From Petrolisthes cinctipes (taxonomy: Eukaryota > Arthropoda > Malacostraca > Decapoda > Porcellanidae), in NCBI GenBank assembly GCA_033782935.1, contig JAWQEG010001238.1, forward strand, positions 1-64,000: a stretch of 64,000 nt of DNA, read 5' to 3'. Under the pieces are notes generated by a model that worked only from the letters and a program-made list of their open reading frames with translations, did not search any database and had not been told where the DNA came from. Numbering within the stretch: the stretch's first letter is position 1; every line of letters starts with the position of its first letter. The translations under genes were made by a program, and so were the position numbers. Shown here piece after piece: positions 53,086 to 63,710 of this stretch.

Positions 53086-53249
53086 GAGGTTTAAAACCAT
53101 GGCATGAGGTAGTCAAACCTTGAAAGACAGAGCTGAAAACTAAGAATCATTTTTGGTTTTGCAATTTTTTGAATGATTGGTCTGAAGAGGATTTTCTACA
53201 CCTGGTGGTGAGTGACTAAGTTGCTAGATAGGATTGTTTCTAAAGCTAA

Positions 53250-53640
53250 TTTTCTTGCCAGCGGTTTACTTGATTGAAATCTGAGTCACCATCGTTCTGT
53301 TGCATCATTGTGCATGCTCTTCAAGATCAGAAGTATGTGCTGCATCCTCTTAACTTGTCTCTGCCACCTCTGTATGTTCCAGCTCATGTCACTCGTGGTT
53401 CACTGGACTCCCAAAGGTTTGCTTTCATATTGCCGCGCTGTAGAACTTGTAAGTACAGTCAATCGTTTGTCCCTTGGTCTGTGTCTTTGTGGAATGGCTT
53501 TGGTAAATCTGTCTTTGATAGTGTAGGACTGGCTGGCTTGAGGAGTAGGGCCAATATGTTTTTATGACTTCTTTTCTTCAGGTTGGATTCATATGGCTGG
53601 GGTCCTCAGATTGATAGAATGCTTGCATTCTCTCCCAGCA
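53250..53640 (+). pseudogene. LINE ORF2 C-terminus
   Basis: LPPLYVPAHVTRGSLDSQRF, AFILPRCRTCKYSQSFVPWS and VSLWNGFGK...SRANMFL are the closing motifs of CR1/jockey-like ORF2 proteins (T-R-x-x-L-x-x-H/Q..., L-P-R-C-R-T-x-x-Y-x-x-S-F-x-P...LWN). The frame is open for ~97 codons to a stop at 53565-53567 and is 5' truncated. Confidence 0.7.
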
Positions 53641-53699
53641 TTGTGTCTCTGGTCTATTTTAGTAATGATAATAATAGTACGTAGTTTACTTTACTCTGA

Positions 53700-54030
53700 A
53701 ATTATATTCTCAAAATGATGTCATATGGTCGAAGACACCTGATCACATTCCCGATGAAGAGAAGTACCGTGAAGTTGTCAAGTCCCCAGATTGCGTTGGT
53801 GCGTTCATCGTTATTTCAGTCAAGGAATTAATCTGGATCATCAAACCACGCGGAACCAGCTGGGCTGGGCCCTATTTTTGATCCGTGATTCTCTCTCAGC
53901 ACGTGATTTCTTTCATGAAAGACCCTACCTGTGTTCTGGATATGCAAGAGGCTACATTTCGTCACGACAAAGCGCCCTGCATGAAAGCCCTTGCAATTCA
54001 ACACCTTTTCAATTTAAATTGACATTTTTA
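53700..54030 (+). pseudogene. Possible Tc1/mariner transposase fragment
   Basis: VISVKELIWIIKPRGTSWAG upstream and MQEATFRHDKAPCMKALAIQ downstream in broken frames. The second resembles the second catalytic Asp region of DD34E transposases (Q-D-N/K-A-P-x-H/M-x-A). Decayed. Confidence 0.35.
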
Positions 54031-54084
54031 CACTCAATAAATATAGTTAGTATTTCAATAATTCTAAAATTAGCCAAACCAATC

Positions 54085-54500
54085 CTCACCTGACCTGACC
54101 TAATCAGGACTAGGGCAACCTGCCAGGACCAAACAGGGGTAACCTTATGGAATCTAACCAGGGCAATCTACCAGGACCTAACCAAGACAATCTACTGGGA
54201 CCTAAGAGGGAAAATCTACTGGTACCTAACCGCGGCAATTTAATGGAATCTAACTGGGACAAACTATCAGGACAACTTGGGCAAATTGCATTATGTTAAA
54301 TTTATGTAGGATATTTTTGGTAAATTTACTGTCACACGGTTCACCGAGACATTTCCCCTTTGGTAATACTGTCATAAACACACTATTTCGGGACATCCCC
54401 CACCTATCCTAGATACATTTTCAGAAAGCGTTAGGAATCAAGGTTTTGCCGCAGTTAGGCTAACTGATTAGGTCAGGTCAGGTTAGGTGAGGTGAGGTCT
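54085..54500. repeat. Degenerate AACCT/AGGTT words
   Basis: ACCTGACCTGACCTAATCAG followed by diverged ~28 bp units (GGGACCTAA...CAATCTACTGG). At 54467-54498 is GGTCAGGTCAGGTTAGGTGA. The two blocks read in opposite directions. Confidence 0.55.
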
Positions 54501-54513
54501 ACCTAATTCTATT

Positions 54514-54685
54514 TAATGCATTGTAGTGTTTTTCAGACGAATCTGTATTTCATATCTGACGAAAATGAGTGTTTTCGGTAATTGGGTGTGGGGAGGAGGG
54601 GGGGGGGAGATCTCCAAAAACACTCATTTGCGAAGGATATGAATAACAGATTCGTTAAAAACACACTATTAAACAGTGCATTCTG
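54514..54685. repeat. Palindromic MITE-like hairpin
   Basis: The left arm GTGTTTTTCAGACGAATCTG and the right arm, reversed (GTGTTTTTAACGAATCTGTT), pair over ~60 bp, with a G-rich loop at 54590-54610. It lies 120 bp downstream of exon 1. Confidence 0.65.
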
Positions 54686-54808
54686 AAAACATCGAGTCAA
54701 AATGACATTATGGACAAACGCTTGAATATTACCGAAAATAGAATGAAAGAATTGCCAGCAAGCATGAAGGGTATCAAATGAACCAGTTTCCCTTATTAGT
54801 GCCCTTAC

Positions 54809-54933
54809 CTTTCCTTATTCTTGGGAAAGGAGTGGAAAGTGAGTTGGGGATTATCGCTCTTATTTGAGGTACATCCCTTTGCCCTACATATACTACCACG
54901 GGGCATTTTGTGGTTATTCCCTCGATATAGCAC
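54809..54933 (-). CDS. THAP / P-element-like gene, exon 1 with start codon
   Basis: Acceptor ATTGTTTTTCAG; donor GAAAG before GTAAGG; leaves in phase 2. The ATG is at 54906-54904 in the context CACAAAATGCC, so the exon also holds 27 nt of leader and another exon must lie upstream. It encodes MPRGSICRAKGCTSNKSDN then PQLTFHSFPKNKER. C-x4-C near the start and F-H-S-F-P-K are the first half of the THAP zinc finger; exon 2 completes it. From this ATG all ten exons stay in one frame for 1004 codons including the stop. Confidence 0.88.
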
Positions 54934-54959
54934 CTGAAAAACAATAAAACGTTACATTG

Positions 54960-56330
54960 TTACATTTACACACAATGTTTATTATGTCATTGTAAGAACG
55001 AAATTATTGGACTCTTCTGTGCAAAACGCAATCTCAGCTACTCATTGTACTCAAATCAGTACCGTGAGTACCCCCAACTTCCCAACAAGGTTTGTGTTGA
55101 GTACGAACCAAAGGTGGCGTTAAAATAGGTTTCACTCCAACACCAAACCTGTTGCCGTAACTGACACCTCACAGGACACAGGAGTCACAGTCCCAACTCC
55201 AACACAGGTCCACAGACTCCATCGGCTTCTGCTTTGTACCGTCAGATGTCGTGTTATGGTTATAGTACAATGGTTATTTTCTTTATTTTCTCGTGTCATT
55301 TCAGATTTAGTACACAATTATCATAAATTGCTTTCGTGATTTCCTTTGTGGTAATGATGAGAGTGATTCGCTATAATATACATATAAATAGTACAAGAAT
55401 TGTTAATGCAGAACTCGAATATATACTAGAACGCTCACAGGTGATCTATATTTTTCGCAACGGTAACCAGAAGAGCGCCATATTGCTTAGCCCATTTTTA
55501 TTGAACTGGTTTTTCCTTACTCATACAGTGTTGTAGAACGGTAAGCTTTTGTAACCACTCTAGAAAAGTATATGAAAGGATTTATAACAGGTCATTGCTA
55601 GAGTATATTTTAGTTCTGAGGGGCGGGCTAGTTGGATTGTTGACAACAACTGCCGTACCGAGTAAATGGAGGTGAGGCTGCTGTAGGGCGTTCTAGTATT
55701 TATTCTAGTCTGCTGATGTGTTCCTGTATTCCAAAGAAAACGATGGAAAATTATAACTTACTATGGGTAGCCTATGTAAATACAAAACGTCATATATTTT
55801 CGGCAAACCTAGCTGCCATATTGCTGTAACGAATTTATGGCCGTTCTTACACCATAAGTTCTTTCTCCTACGGCTCATATGCTCTTTTTGTCACATTATC
55901 CGACTTGTAATGATGTATATATGAAATCCTACTAGCCCTTAATATGATGCTGATTTATTTGCACAATTTAAGGGAAGTGTCGGTGGTTATCTGATTGTGG
56001 CTGTACAGTACCTGACATTTACATATATATTTTAGAAAAAATAATCCCTCTGGGCTTGGTGCTTCTATTCACTGATAAGTTAATTAATTAAGTAGACTAG
56101 GCACCAAAGAGACTTTCCTTCCTTACCTCTTTCTCCTTACAAAGAAATAATAGACTGAGAAGAAAAGAGAAATATTATGACTTACTAAATAATTATATAA
56201 AGAGAATCTGACTATTGAGAGAATCAAGGAAAGGAACAGACTGACTGTAGCTGCCTCGCTACAGATGACTGAAAGGCAGCGACCCAACACAACCAATATA
56301 CAGCTTAATGGGGACGTTTTGTGTTGGTAA
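54960..56330. other. Between THAP and FAS1 genes, no gene seen
   Basis: No convincing coding exon on either strand. The promoter and first exon of the THAP gene should lie here or further right, but no motif strong enough to name was seen. Confidence 0.4.
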
Positions 56331-56333
56331 ATC

Positions 56334-56436
56334 TGGAGCAACTGAATCCTCCAAACTATTTCAAGCAACAGAACACAATTATTTTGGTCGTCTGGTCCTG
56401 TTTCCTAGCATACTTTGGAGGAATCAAGGCACTCCA
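56334..56436. repeat. Palindromic ~100 bp hairpin repeat, copy 9
   Basis: TGGAGCAACTGAATCCTCCA opposite TTTGGAGGAATCAAGGCACT; inner arms TTTCAAGCAACAGAAC and GTCCTGTTTCCTAGCATA. Confidence 0.8.
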
Positions 56437-56599
56437 ATGTATTGTACCAACAAAAATTACCATCTTAACCTCTAAACTTGCCCTGCCTTACATTACCTAC
56501 CACCAGCCAGGCGGAGAGGAACAACATACCGTATAAACTCACCAGGAGGACTGGGAGGCGGTGACCCAACACGACCTACTGCATTACCTCTAAACCTCA

Positions 56600-56738
56600 T
56601 TACAGTAAATCACAGGTGTGGGTGTGTGTATGTGTGTGTGTGCAGTGACGTTATTTGAGTATGTGTTCAAGGGTGTGTGTATAGTGAGTGACGTTGTTTG
56701 AGTATGTGTGTGTGTGTGTGTGTGTGTATAGTGACGTT

Positions 56739-56781
<43 letters not shown>

Positions 56782-56870
56782 GACGTTGTGTGAGTATGTG
56801 TGTGTGTGTATAGTGACGTTGTGTGGATGAGTGGATGAGTGTGTTCTGTAACGCTGTGTGTGTGTACGTA
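56600..56870. repeat. (TG)n array with interspersed GTGACGTT units
   Basis: TG runs separated at fairly regular intervals by AGTGACGTTGTGTGAGTATG-like units, about five times. Confidence 0.9.
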
Positions 56871-56885
56871 CAATGACACTGTCGC

Positions 56886-56984
56886 CATGATTCCTCCAAG
56901 GTATGCCAGGAAACAGGACCAGGTGAACAATAATAATAATGGTGGCCTGTTGCTGGCAATAATCTGGATGAATCAGTTGCTCCA
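56886..56984. repeat. Palindromic ~100 bp hairpin repeat, copy 10
   Basis: ATGATTCCTCCAAGGTATGC then CAGGAAACAGGACCAGG, opposite GGTGGCCTGTTGCTGGCAAT and ATCTGGATGAATCAGTTGCT. Confidence 0.8.
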
Positions 56985-57067
56985 TTATTTATCGTTAAGT
57001 GTTATCATAATTACTGAAGGAATAACATAATCAACCATTAATCAATATATAATTAACTTTATTACAA

Positions 57068-57191
57068 TGGAGTGGGACTTGAAGGGCTCCAGATTCCTCC
57101 AAATGGTGCCACGAAACAGATTCCTTTACTCGTAACACTACTGAAGTGATCTGTTTCCTGACATAGATTGGAGGAATCAGTAGCCCTCCAT
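57068..57191. repeat. Palindromic hairpin repeat, copy 11
   Basis: Left arm GGGCTCCAGATTCCTCCAAA; right arm TTGGAGGAATCAGTAGCCCT. Inner arms CACGAAACAGATTCC and GATCTGTTTCCTGAC. Confidence 0.8.
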
Positions 57192-57217
57192 TTTACCCCA
57201 GGGCTTAATGAATTCTT

Positions 57218-57353
<136 letters not shown>

Positions 57354-57384
57354 AGACAGTGAGAAAACTTAAGTAAAGTTATAA

Positions 57385-57565
57385 TTATTATTTATTTATT
57401 ATTTATTTATTATTTATTTATTTAATATTATTGATTTCTATACTATGTTGTTTTTCTTTCTTTTTTTAGTGTACATTCGCGATCAGAAGTCCTGTATATA
57501 ATGAATGAAAGTGAAGCATTTGAGTGATTTATTAATTATTATTATTATTATTATTATTATTACAA
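57385..57565. repeat. (TTTA)n and (TTA)n tracts
   Basis: TTATTTATTTATT units at 57388-57425 and a TTA run at 57536-57562. Confidence 0.85.
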
Positions 57566-57779
57566 TGGGACTTGACACATACTGTATAATATTATAGTGA
57601 GTGAAAGTGGCCCATTTGAGTTAAGAACAAAAATGTAGTTTCAAAATCAATTCGGTGGTATTTTTGAGGACGACTGAGTGTGAATGTGTGTACAGTTGTT
57701 AACAAGAGTTCCTTTCCACTCACAATTCCAAACTCATGATATCATTTCAGACAGATTTTAGAAGCTGTTAGTATTTTTG

Positions 57780-58000
57780 TGTTAGCATTAATATGTGTAT
57801 ACGTATGTGTGTATATGTATGTGTATATATGTATGTGTGTATATGCATGTGTGTATATGTATATGTGTATATGTATGTGTATATATGTATGTGTATATAT
57901 GTATGTGTATATATGTATGTATATAATATATGTATGTGTATATATGTATGCATACATATGTATGTCTGCATGTGCATATATGAATGTGTGTGTATATGTA
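57780..58000. repeat. GTATAT/GTATGT minisatellite
   Basis: Tandem ~20-30 bp units of TATGTGTATATGTATGTGTA. All frames stay open over it because of the repeat. Confidence 0.9.
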
Positions 58001-58210
58001 AGTGTGCAAGTATGATATCATTTGAGCTTTGAAATGAGTAGGTGGTAAGGAACTTTTGTCACCAACTATACATGGTCTTTGTGGCATAATGCATTCTATG
58101 ATAATCTAGGATAGTATGTAATAATCTATGATAGTATGCTAGGATAGATATTAATAGTTCAAGAATAGGAAATGCCTTACAGGTCAAAGGTCAAGATATT
58201 ATGACCTGTA

Positions 58211-58226
58211 TTATTATGTGTGACTA

Positions 58227-58305
<79 letters not shown>
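58211..58305. repeat. (GA)n microsatellite
   Basis: About 47 GA units. Confidence 0.95.
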
Positions 58306-58308
<3 letters not shown>

Positions 58309-58541
58309 AGAGAGTTAGAGATAAAGATAGAGAGCAGCTTGTGTAGGCATTCATTTTCCTCTCTTCTATCTTTCCTTCTTCCTATATTCATTCATTTCTT
58401 CATTGTTCTCCATTCGTCATTATAGTTATTCTTCTCTCTTCTCTTGTCATTCTTCTTCCTTCTGATGTTAATTCTTTTTCTTCTTATCATTCTTCGCCTC
58501 ACGTTCTGAAATAAATAAATTATGTTTGAGTATTGGAAACA

Positions 58542-58542
<1 letters not shown>

Positions 58543-58613
<71 letters not shown>

Positions 58614-58675
58614 TTATTATTATTATTATCATTATTATTATACACTCCTCCTGCAACTCACACAAATTAAAACAA

Positions 58676-58735
<60 letters not shown>
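58543..58735. repeat. (TTA)n and (GA)n microsatellites
   Basis: A TTA run at 58543-58640 and a GA run at 58679-58735; the latter begins right after the stop region of the FAS1 gene. Confidence 0.95.
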
Positions 58736-58738
<3 letters not shown>

Positions 58739-58747
58739 TAAGAAAAC

Positions 58748-58951
58748 TCACCAACTAATATAAAAGAAAGAGAATGTAATAACAAAATACAAAACGCAAA
58801 CGACTTGTGCATACCTGTGTAATCTGGGTGCTGCCTCCATCAACCTGTGTGTGTGTGTAAATAGGAAGTGAGAGAGTGTATAGGTGTGTGTACCGTCACT
58901 GAGGTGTGTTACTCGGGTTACAGGTGTGTTGTTTACCGTTATACCACCTGC
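58748..58951 (-). CDS. FAS1-domain gene, C-terminal half of domain 3 and probable tail
   Basis: The acceptor GTTTGTTTTGCAG precedes GTGGTATAACG; phase 1. ITVNNTPVTRVTHLSDGTH then TYTLSHFLF is the second half of a fasciclin domain (V-N-N-x-P-V ... G-x-x-Y-x-L-S-x-x-L). If the frame runs on, the protein ends RLHRYAQVVCVLYFVITFSF with YISW and a stop at 58748. Such a hydrophobic C-terminus could be a membrane anchor or a GPI signal, as in fasciclin I. A donor-like GTATGC after TTACACAG is an alternative, but it would leave phase 2, unlike every other junction in the gene. Confidence 0.7.
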   Translation of the reverse strand, partial: AGGITVNNTPVTRVTHLSDGTHTYTLSHFLFTHTHRLMEAAPRLHRYAQVVCVLYFVITFSFFYISW

Positions 58952-58969
58952 AAAACAAACAAACAAACA

Positions 58970-59055
58970 CACCAATAAATATACATGTCAATAAACAAAC
59001 ACTTAGATTAATATATTGGTTAATAAACAAACACTTAGATTAATATATTGGTTAA
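58970..59055. repeat. ~36 bp tandem repeat
   Basis: AATAAACAAACACTTAGATT then AATATATTGGTT, about two and a half copies. Confidence 0.85.
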
Positions 59056-59089
59056 TAAACAAACGTATTGATAAAACAGATAAACAAAA

Positions 59090-59382
59090 AAGCATATATA
59101 TATATAGTTAGATATATAGATAGACAGATATATAGATACATTAATATTAAATCTATATAGAAATATATAGACAAATAATTAGATTGATAGAATGATGAAT
59201 GGATATATGGATTTGATATAGATAGATAGATGAATGTATATAATAGATGGATATATGGAAAAGATAGATAAATATTTAGACGAATGTATAGATAGATAGA
59301 TAAATAGATGGATGAATGTATAGATAGATAGATAAATAGATAGATGAATGTATAGATGGATAGATAAATAGATAGATGAATG

Positions 59383-59414
<32 letters not shown>

Positions 59415-59518
59415 GATAAATAGATAGATGAATGTATAGATAGATAGATAAATAGATAGATGAATGTATAGATAGATAGATAAATAGATAGATGAATGTA
59501 TAGATAGATAGATGAATG

Positions 59519-59549
<31 letters not shown>

Positions 59550-59554
59550 GAATG

Positions 59555-59585
<31 letters not shown>

Positions 59586-59720
59586 GAATGTATAGATAGA
59601 TAGATAAATAGATAGATGAATGTATAGATAGATAGATAAATAGATAGATGAATGTATAGATGGATAGATAAAAAGATAGATGAATGTATAGATAGACAGA
59701 TAAATGGATAAATACGAAAT
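59090..59720. repeat. GATA-based minisatellite
   Basis: About 600 bp of units GATAGATAGATAAATAGATA plus GATGAATGTATA, with period about 36-40 bp and small changes. The 226-codon Ser/Ile/Tyr/Leu frame on - is an artefact. Confidence 0.95.
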
Positions 59721-59775
59721 GTGTCTAGGCATCTCGAACGAAAATGTATCCAGGCATCTCGAACTAATTACTAAC

Positions 59776-60022
59776 CCTGTTCATCCATCTTGAATGTGAG
59801 TTTATGTCCAGCGAGGTTGGTGACGGTGATACCATTCTGTTCCTTCATCCTCGGGTCATTAGGATGTATTGCTTCGTCCACCAGGTAGTCCAGTAGTACC
59901 TCCGTCCTTAGGGCAACCGTGGCTGGAGATTGGTTGTAGAGTGGGTGGGGAAGTTGAGGGTTGAAGGTTGATGTAAGGACCAACATGGCGTTATGGGCTG
60001 GGGATAACACCGTCTTGATGTC
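59776..60022 (-). CDS. FAS1-domain gene, N-terminal half of domain 3
   Basis: The acceptor (poly-T then GTCAG) precedes ACATCAAG; donor GAACAGG before GTTAGT; phases 1 to 1. It encodes DIKTVLSPAHNAMLVL, LRTEVLLDYLVDEAIHPND and GITVTNLAGHKLTFKMDEQ. T-V-L-S-P-x-x-x-A stands where FAS1 domains have T-V-F-A-P-x-x-x-A-F, and V-T-N-L-A-G-H is the conserved box near the domain middle. A ~28-base poly-T forms the polypyrimidine tract. FAS1 proteins are usually extracellular adhesion molecules. Confidence 0.85.
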
Positions 60023-60300
60023 TGACAAAAAAAAAAAAAAAAAAAAAAAAAAAAACATATATCAGTAAGTTTTATAATAATTAAATAAATACATAAATAA
60101 ATAAAAGAATATACATATAAAAAATATACTAAATCTAAGTTAAAATTATTCACTAAAAATTTAAATACATAAGGAAATATAATTATATTTGCACAAGTTT
60201 AGAAAAATAAATGAATATATACACATAAAATAAATGGGTGTAAAAATGATCATCGATAAGAGTAAAAGGGAAAAATTAAAGGACATAATTATATTAAGGG

Positions 60301-60306
<6 letters not shown>

Positions 60307-60352
<46 letters not shown>

Positions 60353-60379
60353 CTCTCTTAATTAACAGAAAATATTATT

Positions 60380-60472
<93 letters not shown>
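60307..60472. repeat. (CT)n microsatellites reaching a splice donor
   Basis: CT runs at 60307-60357 and 60381-60470. The second ends at the donor of the next exon (GTGAGAGAGA on -). Confidence 0.95.
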
Positions 60473-60473
<1 letters not shown>

Positions 60474-60661
60474 TTTCTGTGGTTTAAGTGTGTCAGAGAA
60501 GCCTTGGTCCCTGAGTGCCTGATGCCAAATATTAATAAGTGTTGAGCCTTCACTTTGTAACACAGCTCTGGGAATCTCAGGTATAGTTGGAAGCACCCAG
60601 TATTTTCTCTGTGTGCTCTTGGGTGCTTCTGTGTGCTCCTGGTGTTTGCTTCTCTGTGCTT
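60473..60661 (-). CDS. FAS1-domain gene, linker exon before domain 3
   Basis: The acceptor ATTTTTTGCAG precedes AAGCACAG; donor CAGAAAG before GTGAGA; phases 1 to 1. It encodes AQRSKHQEHTEAPKSTQRK, YWVLPTIPEIPRAVLQSEGS and TLINIWHQALRDQGFSDTLK. The last segment aligns with LLNLWKRAIEIQRQTGPL of the longer linker exon: it is the first helix of the FAS1 domain (L-x-x-L-x-x-A...L). Confidence 0.75.
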
Positions 60662-60716
60662 CTGCAAAAAATAAAATATATATATATAGTGATTGATTGA
60701 TTTGAAGATTAAAAAG

Positions 60717-60800
60717 AGGGATAATAATAATTATAATAATAATAATAATAGTAATAATAATAATAGAAATAATAATAATAGTAATAATAGTTATAATATA

Positions 60801-60843
<43 letters not shown>

Positions 60844-60935
60844 TAATAATAATAATAACAACAACAATAAATATAACAAAAATATCAACAATAACAATAA
60901 CAGCAGTAATAATAACGATAATAATGTTGCAATCT
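60717..60935. repeat. (AAT)n array
   Basis: About 220 bp of AAT/TAA with AAC and AAG variants. Confidence 0.95.
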
Positions 60936-60947
60936 AACTAAGCTTAC

Positions 60948-61123
60948 CTTGTGAAATAGTGATGTGTTCTGGGGTTTACCATCCCACCTCTAATAACATT
61001 CTCAAAGCCATGTTAACTCTTTCAAAGTGTCCATATAGGAACCAGGAAAGAGTATAGACCACAGTACCCGTCTTGTAGTGTATGGGAACCCTCTATGTTG
61101 ACACCATTCCACACTCATCTGGC
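60948..61123 (-). pseudogene. FAS1-domain gene, C-terminal half of domain 2, frameshifted
   Basis: Acceptor CACTTGCAG and donor CACAAG before GTAAGC are good. In pieces from two frames it reads NGVNIEGSHTLQDG and YTLSWFLYGHFERVNMALRM, clear FAS1 second-half sequence. It needs the loss of one base near GTGTGGAATGG and one near GACGGGTAC. A TAA still follows further on (GGATGGTAAACC). Exon length 176 is two more than a phase-keeping length. Either this allele is damaged or the assembly has base errors here. Confidence 0.65.
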
Positions 61124-61151
61124 CTGCAAGTGAGGGGAAAAAAATTAATGG

Positions 61152-61383
<232 letters not shown>

Positions 61384-61535
61384 CTCAAACCACTAATATA
61401 TATATTCAGTCTACGTAAAGCACTTACAGTAGACAATTATATTCAGACCACTTAATATTATTATTTTCAAGCAACTTAAACCACTAATTATAGTCAAACC
61501 AATTTAAGCACTTATATGTCGTCAAACCACCTAAG

Positions 61536-61568
<33 letters not shown>

Positions 61569-61661
61569 TAAATATAAAAATAAAAGGACGACAACAACAA
61601 CAGTAACAATTACACTAACAACAACAAACAACAACAACCAAACATTTCCTCCACAACATAC

Positions 61662-61904
61662 CTTGCTCATCCTTTCTAAACGTCATATTGTGGCCGGCCA
61701 TATTAGTCACAGTCAAACCCTCTTTAGAACTCATTACAGCATCACTAGGAAACACAGCCTCAGACACCAAGTAATCCTTCACTATCTCAGAGCGTAGGAA
61801 GGCGAAGAGGGGACTGTCCTGGCTGTAGAGAGGGTGGCGGAGATCGTGTGGTATGAGATTCCTGACGGCGAAGTAGTGGGGTGAGAGGACTGTCTTGGGA
61901 ACTG
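61662..61904 (-). CDS. FAS1-domain gene, N-terminal half of domain 2
   Basis: Donor GCAAG before GTATGT; phases 1 to 1. It encodes VPKTVLSPHYFAVRNL, LRSEIVKDYLVSEAVFPSD and GLTVTNMAGHNMTFRKDEQ, closely matching the two other N-halves. The acceptor is a CAGCAG pair: either AG keeps the frame and differs by one Ala codon. A CCA/CCAGCA repeat on - occupies the place of the polypyrimidine tract. Confidence 0.88.
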
Positions 61905-62133
61905 CTGGTGGTGCTGGTGCTGGTGGTGGTGGAAATAGAGGAAGTTTTATTAGTGAATATATATATACATAGGCTATATATATATATATATTTTTTGTGA
62001 TGCCTTGATACATACATACATATATATAGATACATTCATTGTATTTAGAATGGGTGTAAGTTATTTTTATTATTTTTTTCTCTCTCACACTCATACTCGC
62101 TCATGCTCTCTCACACACTAGCTCACTCCCTCT

Positions 62134-62164
62134 CTCTCTCTCTCACTCTCTCTCTCTCTCTCTC
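62134..62164. repeat. (CT)n next to a donor
   Basis: A CT run that on - forms GTGAGAGAGA at the donor of the linker exon. Confidence 0.85.
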
Positions 62165-62166
62165 AC

Positions 62167-62745
62167 CTTCCATATCCACCAGGGGTCCAGTTTGTCTCTG
62201 AATTTCTATGGCACGCTTCCACAGATTCAACAGAGACGAAGATTCTGTAGCCTCCACCAGAAAGGGAATCTCTGGCACCAGCAGGTTACTCATCTCTGTG
62301 TTGTCTCTGTATCTCGTTTCTGTAACCAACGTGATCCCTTCTGTCTCAGTCTCTGTCTCGATGTTCTCTCTGACACTCATCGCTTTAGCCAAAATATCTT
62401 CTCTCTTTGTCTCAATTTCTGTCTCGACTGTTTCAATCTTTGGCTCAGTCTTTGTTTCAGCTGCTTCAATCTTTGGCTCAGTCTTTGTCTCGGCTGCTTC
62501 AATCTTTGGCTCTGTCTCTGGCTGAGGGGCTTCAGTCTTTGGCTCAATTTCTGTCTTCTCAAGTGGTTCTATCTTTGGCTCAACTGCTTCAATCTTTGGT
62601 TCAGTCACTGCTGGTTCATGTCTAATTCTTATTGGTCTAGGCACTGGAGTCCGGCGTCCAATCAGAGGCCTAGGAAAACCCATCCTGTGATTGGTTACTT
62701 TTCTTACGATGGGTGTTATACGCTCTGATGACGTCATACCCACCA
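62167..62745 (-). CDS. FAS1-domain gene, long linker exon before domain 2
   Basis: 579 nt; acceptor TTTTTTTCTTCAG, donor GATATGGAAG before GTGAGA; phases 1 to 1. It starts VVGMTSSERITPIVRKVTN and a Pro/Arg-rich piece (GFPRPLIGRRTPVPRPIRI). About ten Glu/Lys/Pro-rich repeats of 9-11 residues follow (EPKIEAAETKT type). It ends NLLVPEIPFLVEATESSSL, then LNLWKRAIEIQRQTGPL, which begins the FAS1 domain. The repeat region is probably an extended charged spacer. Confidence 0.82.
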
Positions 62746-62812
62746 CTGAAGAAAAAAAAATATATATATATGATAATTTATTACTCACCTTCTAAAGTTA
62801 CCAAGTATAATT

Positions 62813-62927
<115 letters not shown>

Positions 62928-63041
62928 TTTATCTTACACTAGAAATTATACTTTATTTCATAGTTTATCTAACACTATAACTTACACTATAATTTATACT
63001 ATATCATACACCATATCTTATTCTATATCATTTTAATATAC

Positions 63042-63197
63042 CTATGGGTTGGGGAAAGTTGGTTCGGACGAGTTTCAAAAATGCTCGTTCAATTTGGGAT
63101 CGGTGGTCAAAGATGAGGTCAGACAAGACGTAGATTTGAGTTCCTGTTTCCTGTGATTCCTCGTATAACACTGGTATCCCGTTCACTGTCATACTCC
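63042..63197 (-). CDS. FAS1-domain gene, C-terminal half of domain 1
   Basis: 156 nt; acceptor TATAATTTCAG, donor CCCATAG before GTATAT; phases 1 to 1. It encodes SMTVNGIPVLYEESQETGT and QIYVLSDLIFDHRSQIERAF. V-N-G-x-P-V and the strand Q-I-Y-V-L-S-D-L-I-F are the standard end of a fasciclin domain. Not visible as a long ORF; found from phase and splice sites. Confidence 0.85.
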
Positions 63198-63237
63198 CTG
63201 AAATTATTATAAAGGGATGGTTTATATTTTTGCTTTA

Positions 63238-63264
63238 GGTTAGGTTAGGTTAGGTTAGGCTAGG
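63238..63264. repeat. Short (TTAGG)n
   Basis: TTAGGTTAGGTTAGGTTAGG then CTAGGTTA: five arthropod telomere units inside an intron. Confidence 0.8.
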
Positions 63265-63299
63265 TTATGTCACTTTGAAATATTGCGTACACACATACA

Positions 63300-63473
63300 C
63301 TACAAGGTACTTTAAAAAATTGCACACACACACACACTACAATATACTTAAAAAATACACACACACACACTACAAGTTACTTTTAAAATTACACACACAC
63401 ACGCACACACACACTATAAGATACTTAAAAAAAAAATACACACACACATTACAAGATACTTTACTTTTAATAA

Positions 63474-63531
<58 letters not shown>

Positions 63532-63587
63532 TAAGATACTTTAAAAAAAATACACACACACACTACAAGATACTTTACTTTTAATAA

Positions 63588-63655
<68 letters not shown>

Positions 63656-63710
63656 TAAGATACTTAAAAAAAAATACACACACACTACAAGATACTTTAC
63701 TTTTAATAAT

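Noticed and set aside
58395..58515. Lys/Arg-rich last exon of the FAS1 gene (after TTATTTATTTCAG)
   Set aside because: Its only open frame does not fit the phase left by the previous exon; simple A/G-rich sequence explains it.
59052..59732. 226-codon Ser/Ile/Tyr/Leu frame
   Set aside because: Pure product of the GATA minisatellite.
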